Of a DNA stretch of 20,438 nucleotides, positions 16,349-20,438 are shown in pieces. The notes beneath the pieces are model-generated. The model saw only the letters and a list, made by a program, of their open reading frames with translations. It was not told where the DNA came from and searched no databases. Within the stretch, counting starts at the first letter, position 1; every line of letters begins with the position of its first letter. Origin of the DNA: JAQIBY01 sp964615585. GTDB taxonomy: Bacteria > Bacteroidota > Bacteroidia > Bacteroidales > ML635J-15. The stretch covers positions 1 through 20,438 of the forward strand of contig CAZTNS010000048.1 of assembly GCA_964615585.1 (NCBI GenBank), given 5' to 3'. The translations under genes were made by a program, and so were the position numbers.

Positions 16349-18061
16349 TCATCTTGAATATTTGTATTTCCTCAAAAAAATGAGGATAACACCCAGCAAG
16401 ACAATAACAACAACGGGAACAACGGTATTAAACACAGACCAAAACATGCCTTGCTCCCGGACTTTCCCTTTATCCAGCAAGCGCAATTTTATTTCTCTCA
16501 TTCTTAATTTGATCAATTCCTGATCTCCGCAAAGGTAATTTACTGCATTCATGAGAAACTCCTTATTGCCGGGGGTAAATTGTTGATCATAATATTTATC
16601 TGCTCCCAATTGAAAAGGCTCTTTTCTTTCGCCAACTTTTCGAACATAATTCCTTATCAAATCACCATCAGAAATGACAATCTGGCTGGTTGGTTGACTA
16701 TACGGTTTAAAACCAATTTCCTCATTGGTCACAAACTCCGGTGGGATACGCATATCAAAGTTGGAACGGAATCGGCCTTCAAGCAAAACAGCAATGGGTT
16801 GTTTCCCCTGGTTAAAAAGCCTGATTGGCGGGGGACGTTCTAACATATCCAACGATACCTCCACTGGCACACCAAGGGTTCGACTATATTCAGATGTATT
16901 AAGCAAATATGTTTTCTCAATGTCATCATCTTCCCCTACTGTGTCGATACTGCTTACAAACTGGGTTCTGATAATCGACACATTTTTGTTGATAATGTGG
17001 TTGTTCTCAGATGATATTGCAGGGAAAAACAACCATTGTCTCGGCTCAAATTGTGGTTGACCGCCACGCTGATTGACAGTAACCGGAATACTGAGAGAAT
17101 TAAGATCCTGTATCAGGTCAGGATTGATCCGTACACCATAATTAAACAAAAGATCATCCATATTAATATCCCGGATCAAGGCCATGCTGGATGGTTTATC
17201 AACAAGGCTGTCCATACTCATACCCATCCATTCAATAAGCCAGAGGACTTTTCCTCCGTTCATAATGTACTGATCAAATATGAATTTATCTTTTTCACTC
17301 ACCCGCTTTGTTGGTTTGGCTACCACAACAGCTTCATAATCATCAAGGACTCCAAGTACACCATCTATAGAGAGTCTTTCAATTTTATAGAATTCACTTA
17401 GGGACATCATAATATCTGTGGTCTGATACTCATCCAATTCACCATGTCCTTCGATGAAAGCAATTTTTTTAACTTTGGCATTTACAAGGCGCATCATCCC
17501 CTGCACAAATTTTTGCTCCATTCTGCCGATGGATTTATTGATCTTTTTTACAGTTCCGTCAACACCCGCATTTTCGAGGAAATTAACAGGGTACTCCTTT
17601 CCTTTATAGGAAAGAATAGCCCCGGGAAAAACCAATTGCTGACTGGTAGAACCAGGGCCGCCTTGCTGCACATTTGTAGGAACAAGGCCTTTTTCTTCAA
17701 GTTGCTGGAATATTTTATATTGTATCTCCCTGTCTTTTTCTTCAAAAGGATTTATAAACTCATACTCAATTTCAGGGCTGTAACGTCTGAAATCATTGAG
17801 CATTTCACGCACTTTACGTTGTAATTTAAGCATATCGGCAGACATTTCGTCAGCATCCAGATAGACTTTTACGTACATTATATCATCCAGGTTTTCGAGA
17901 ATTTCAATGGATGTATCCGATAATGAATGCCTGTTTTCTTCAGTAAGATCAATTCTGAGATACCAGATTGATCCAATAAAATTAATCAATGCAATAATAA
18001 ATAACAGAAGAATTATCTGAATTATATATTGTTTTTTGAGTTGTTTCCGATCCATAATCAT
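16349..18061 (-). CDS. gldG: Gliding motility-associated ABC transporter component GldG
   Basis: This 570-residue protein has a membrane segment at about 12-33, a large periplasmic region and a second membrane segment near the C-terminus (VVPVVVIVLLGVILIFL) followed by basic RKYKYSR. That layout and length match GldG (ABC_transp_aux family). Seen: YLRIDLTEENRHSLSD after the first helix, VKVYLDADE, KKIAFIEGHGELDEYQ in the ThuA/GATase-like part, and VLWLIEWMGMSMDSL. GldG forms an ABC exporter with GldF and the GldA ATPase, known from gliding flavobacteria; GldA is not in this window. It starts 3 bp after gldF. A second ATG at 18055 (MDRKQLKK) is an equally possible start. Confidence 0.93.
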   Translation of the reverse strand: MIMDRKQLKKQYIIQIILLLFIIALINFIGSIWYLRIDLTEENRHSLSDTSIEILENLDDIMYVKVYLDADEMSADMLKLQRKVREMLNDFRRYSPEIEYEFINPFEEKDREIQYKIFQQLEEKGLVPTNVQQGGPGSTSQQLVFPGAILSYKGKEYPVNFLENAGVDGTVKKINKSIGRMEQKFVQGMMRLVNAKVKKIAFIEGHGELDEYQTTDIMMSLSEFYKIERLSIDGVLGVLDDYEAVVVAKPTKRVSEKDKFIFDQYIMNGGKVLWLIEWMGMSMDSLVDKPSSMALIRDINMDDLLFNYGVRINPDLIQDLNSLSIPVTVNQRGGQPQFEPRQWLFFPAISSENNHIINKNVSIIRTQFVSSIDTVGEDDDIEKTYLLNTSEYSRTLGVPVEVSLDMLERPPPIRLFNQGKQPIAVLLEGRFRSNFDMRIPPEFVTNEEIGFKPYSQPTSQIVISDGDLIRNYVRKVGERKEPFQLGADKYYDQQFTPGNKEFLMNAVNYLCGDQELIKLRMREIKLRLLDKGKVREQGMFWSVFNTVVPVVVIVLLGVILIFLRKYKYSR

Positions 18062-18064
18062 CTT

Positions 18065-18799
18065 CTATTTCCATTTACGACTTTCAAGCACAAATTTTGT
18101 ACTCAGAATAAATATGCTAATGACACTCAAGAAATATAGTATGTCTCTTGTATCAATCACCCCCCTGCTAATAGACTGGTAATGATAATTGATACCCATA
18201 GAATCAACAAAACTGCTAAAAGAACCACCGGCTACCAGTTTGCTTAATTCGCCAAAACCAATATACATAACAAAACATAAAACAACAGCCAACATAAAAG
18301 AAATAATCTGATTTTCTGTCAGTGACGAAGCAAACAGCCCAATGGCTGTGTAAATTGCAGCAAGAAAAAACAATCCGATATAAGAACCGGCTATGGCTCC
18401 AGCATCCATGTTTCCGGACACTTTTCCCAAAACATATATGGAAATCAGATATAATAATGTAGGCAACAAAGCAATGATGACCAGCGCCAAACCTGCCATG
18501 TATTTAGCAAAGACAATCTGAAACTCCGATATGGGCCTTATCATCAAAAGCTCCATGGACCTCATGCGCTTTTCGTCAGATATCAGCCTCATTGTAACAG
18601 CGGGAACAAGAAACAAAAATACCCAGGGTGACATAATAAACAGTGTATCAATATTGGCATGTCCTGCATCAAGAACATTCATCGGACCATGAAAAACCCA
18701 CATTATCAAGCTATTGATTATAAGATACAGCACAACTACCAAATATCCTGTGACAGAACTGAAAAAAGATTTAATTTCCTTTTGTAAAAGTGTCCACAT
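18065..18799 (-). CDS. gldF: Gliding motility-associated ABC transporter permease GldF
   Basis: This 244-residue ABC-2-type permease has six predicted membrane segments at about 18-37, 55-73, 100-124, 137-158, 164-182 and 218-236. The start MWTLLQKEIKSFFSS and the cytoplasmic loop SDEKRMRSMELLMIRPISEF (74-93) are typical of GldF and related ABC-2 permeases. It is expected to pair with GldG (3 bp downstream) and with a GldA ATPase encoded elsewhere. GldF is required for gliding in Flavobacterium, but homologues occur in non-gliding Bacteroidota, so motility is not proven. The 152-bp gap upstream (18800-18951) contains a -7-like box and otherwise nothing clear. Confidence 0.94.
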   Translation of the reverse strand: MWTLLQKEIKSFFSSVTGYLVVVLYLIINSLIMWVFHGPMNVLDAGHANIDTLFIMSPWVFLFLVPAVTMRLISDEKRMRSMELLMIRPISEFQIVFAKYMAGLALVIIALLPTLLYLISIYVLGKVSGNMDAGAIAGSYIGLFFLAAIYTAIGLFASSLTENQIISFMLAVVLCFVMYIGFGELSKLVAGGSFSSFVDSMGINYHYQSISRGVIDTRDILYFLSVISIFILSTKFVLESRKWK

Positions 18800-18817
18800 A
18801 TTTTAGAAATTTAGCCT

Positions 18818-18825
18818 CAAAATTA
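18818..18825 (-). promoter_or_regulatory. Possible -7 element for gldF
   Basis: TAATTTTG on the minus strand matches TAnnTTTG, 18 bp before the gldF start codon. No TTTG sits 20 nt upstream, so this is half a promoter at best. Its position in the gap after the epimerase gene fits the start of a gldF-gldG transcript. Confidence 0.3.
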
Positions 18826-18951
18826 ATTGTTTTTATAGAAACAGAACGTAAAATGTTGGGAAATATTTACTCCGCTTAAGTAATTAAGATCATTTTCTGT
18901 TGAAAGAAACATAATGTCTGCTTTGATGTGAGTATGTTCTATTATCTCTAT

Positions 18952-20073
18952 TCAGCAACCTGCCTGCCTGCGGAAACCTTCATGATTCGCTAGTGTCATC
19001 AACACATCTACAATCCGTTCAGCGGTGTGGCCGTCCCATTTATCGGGAATGGCACCGGTTTTCCAGTTGCCTGAAAAGAGTTTTTCCATGGCCGGAGCAA
19101 TGGCTTTTGGGTCGGTACCTACCAACTCGTTGGTGCCCATGCTGATGGTTTCCGGGCGTTCGGTGTTGTCGCGCAGGGTCATGCAGGGTACATGCATCAC
19201 GGTGGTTTCCTCGGTGATGCCTCCTGAATCGGTGATCACTGCTTTGGCGTGTTTTACCAGATAGTTGAATTCCAGGTAAGCCATGGGTTCTGCCATATGG
19301 AGGCGATGGTGACTGATGCCCAGGTTTTTCATAATTTTGGCCGTGCGTGGATGTACAGGAAATATCACCGGTAAATTGCGGCTGTTGTTCATGATCTCAG
19401 CTATCATCTCCCGCAGCTTGTCTTCTTCGTCCACATTGGCAGGACGGTGCAGTGTCATGACAATATATTGCTTCTCCGACAATTGTAACTCATCCCAAAC
19501 GGGTGGTTTTTTGAAATGCGATTCCTGTGCCAACAGGGTGTCTATCATGGTGTTGCCAACCAGAAAAATTTGTTCTTCTTTCACACCAAGATGCCTGAGA
19601 TTTTCATTGGCAAGCTCTGTGGTGGTGAAGAAATAATCCGTAATGGAATCCGTCACAATGCGGTTGATTTCCTCGGGCATGCTGTAATCGCCGGAGCGGA
19701 TGCCACCTTCAATATGCGCCACTTTAGTGCAAAGCTTTTTAGCCGTGATGGAACATGCCATGGTGGAAGTAACATCACCTACCACAATGACTAAATCACT
19801 GGGATTTTCCATCAGGTCTTTTTCAAATCTTGTCATGATATTTGCGGTTTGCTCTGCCTGCGTGCCTCCACCTGCTCCCAGATTAACATCCGGTTTGGGA
19901 ATGGCCAGTTGCTCAAAAAAGGCATCCGACATGTACTTGTCGTAATGCTGGCCGGTATGAACCAGACGGGAGTCTATTGCTGCGCCTGCTGCCTGCTTTT
20001 TCTGTATGGCATGGATCAGCGGTGCAATTTTCATGAAATTGGGACGTGCGCCTGCTATGAGGGTGAGTTTCAT
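18952..20073 (-). CDS. wecB: UDP-N-acetylglucosamine 2-epimerase (non-hydrolyzing)
   Basis: This 373-residue cytoplasmic enzyme interconverts UDP-GlcNAc and UDP-ManNAc, feeding surface polysaccharide synthesis. Seen: the N-terminal LIAGARPNFMKIAPLIHAI, HTGQHYD (39-45), VVGDVTSTMA (D100), HIEGGIRSGD (E122), MPEEINRIVTD (E134/E135), TLHRPANVDE, FPVHPRTAKI, and ITDSGGITEET with RDNTERPET at the C-terminal sugar-nucleotide site. All expected catalytic-region motifs are present. I used the ATG at 20073. The frame continues to 20160 but would encode a 29-residue extension read from palindromic repeat DNA. No other polysaccharide gene is complete in the window; the partial gene at 20279 may belong to the same locus. 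Confidence 0.95.
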   Translation of the reverse strand: MKLTLIAGARPNFMKIAPLIHAIQKKQAAGAAIDSRLVHTGQHYDKYMSDAFFEQLAIPKPDVNLGAGGGTQAEQTANIMTRFEKDLMENPSDLVIVVGDVTSTMACSITAKKLCTKVAHIEGGIRSGDYSMPEEINRIVTDSITDYFFTTTELANENLRHLGVKEEQIFLVGNTMIDTLLAQESHFKKPPVWDELQLSEKQYIVMTLHRPANVDEEDKLREMIAEIMNNSRNLPVIFPVHPRTAKIMKNLGISHHRLHMAEPMAYLEFNYLVKHAKAVITDSGGITEETTVMHVPCMTLRDNTERPETISMGTNELVGTDPKAIAPAMEKLFSGNWKTGAIPDKWDGHTAERIVDVLMTLANHEGFRRQAGC

Positions 20074-20120
20074 GTTATTGAATTTTTTGTTTGATGTTAT
20101 TGTTAATAATATGATTTCGA

Positions 20121-20265
20121 GGCGGAACCGGTGACTTCGAGACGATCCGCCGGTTGGCAAATCCCTCAGTCACCTTTCGATCGTATTACCTTTTTCGATG
20201 GTGGTAGGTGGCTGAGCGAAGTCGAAGCCACCGGCATCTGAGCAAAGTCAAAGCCACCGGATCCG
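20121..20265. repeat. Cluster of intergenic palindromic repeats
   Basis: This stretch between the epimerase gene and the partial gene holds several hairpin-forming pieces: GGCGGA/TCCGCC (20121-20126 with 20146-20151), GGTGACT/AGTCACC (20130-20136 with 20168-20174), and GGTGGCT/AGCCACC (20207-20213 with 20226-20232). A 23-bp unit, CTGAGC(G/A)AAGTC(G/A)AAGCCACCGG, occurs twice at 20212-20234 and 20238-20260 (21 of 23 matching). A partial inverted copy, CCGGTGACTTCGA, lies at 20128-20140. The GGTGGCTGAGCGAAGTCGAAGCCACC form resembles interspersed palindromes I recall from other Bacteroidota genomes. Confidence 0.8.
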
Positions 20266-20278
20266 AAGCTACCGATGT

Positions 20279-20438
20279 TTACAATGTCACATGCGGGACT
20301 TTTTCCCAGTTAATTTTTTCATTGGCTTCATAAATGTCCATGAAATGAAAATCTTTTGTCCATTTCAGGAATTTGCGTTCGGCCGTTTTTAAGCCAACGT
20401 AAGATTTGAATTTCCGGGAAGACGGCAAATCTTTTATC
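20279..20438 (-). CDS. C-terminal fragment of an unidentified protein
   Basis: The minus strand is open from the window edge to a TAA at 20279-20281, giving 52 residues. The tail includes KDLPSSRKFKSYVGLKTAER, KFLKWTKDFHFMDIYEANEK and INWEKVPHVTL. Its base composition and residue mix look coding, and the frame ends where the palindromic repeats begin, as expected for a real gene end. The K-W-T-K-D-F tail is faintly reminiscent of glycan-locus enzymes such as polysaccharide deacetylases, but I do not recognise it and would not name it. Confidence 0.6.
   Translation of the reverse strand, partial: IKDLPSSRKFKSYVGLKTAERKFLKWTKDFHFMDIYEANEKINWEKVPHVTL

Noticed and set aside
20074..20160. 29-residue N-terminal extension of the epimerase
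   Set aside because: It is read from palindromic repeat DNA and is not part of the family; the ATG at 20073 gives the canonical MKLTLIAGARPN start.

Overview
The window is about 20.4 kb of chromosomal DNA from a member of the Bacteroidota. It is probably an anaerobic or facultative, fermentative relative of the Bacteroidales/Marinilabiliales or Flavobacteriia. Four things support this: a type IX secretion system (T9SS) type B C-terminal domain beside a PorP/SprF-family protein, gliding genes gldF and gldG, a lipoprotein whose first residues match the Bacteroidota surface-export signal, and promoter-like TTTG/TAnnTTTG elements. I saw no rRNA, tRNA, CRISPR array, prophage or insertion sequence.

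Layout. Positions 2-2868 (+) hold the 3' part of a large secreted PKD/Ig-repeat protein and its PorP/SprF partner, closed by a strong bidirectional terminator shared with a convergent pepD-type dipeptidase (3009-4472, -). Divergent from pepD is a small, probably surface-exposed lipoprotein (4560-5201, +). A two-gene unit follows, with a good Bacteroidota promoter: a GNAT acetyltransferase and an ornithine-racemase-like PLP enzyme (5394-6906, +). Convergent with it is a minus-strand fermentation cluster read pta, ackA, ptb, buk, ridA (11626 down to 6914). An FAH-family hydrolase gene lies upstream.

Positions 12392-13036 look like a small inserted module: a GxxExxY/PDDEXK_3 protein gene bracketed by 30-bp inverted repeats (25 of 30 matching) built from ~10-nt CACAGATT-like units. 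Next comes a minus-strand block read gldF, gldG, DUF4340, dnaN, DEDDh exonuclease (18799 down to 13074). It joins a gliding-type ABC transporter to replication genes. The right end holds a UDP-GlcNAc 2-epimerase, a palindrome-rich intergenic stretch, and the C-terminus of an unidentified gene running off the window.

How the genes work together. Pta/AckA and Ptb/Buk are parallel routes from acyl-CoA to acyl-phosphate to acid plus ATP, for acetate and for butyrate or branched-chain acids. RidA at the cluster's end would clear reactive enamines/imines from amino-acid catabolism. With the dipeptidase and racemase nearby this fits peptide or amino-acid fermentation, which is my inference. The best candidate for something under-described is the repeat-bracketed GxxExxY module.
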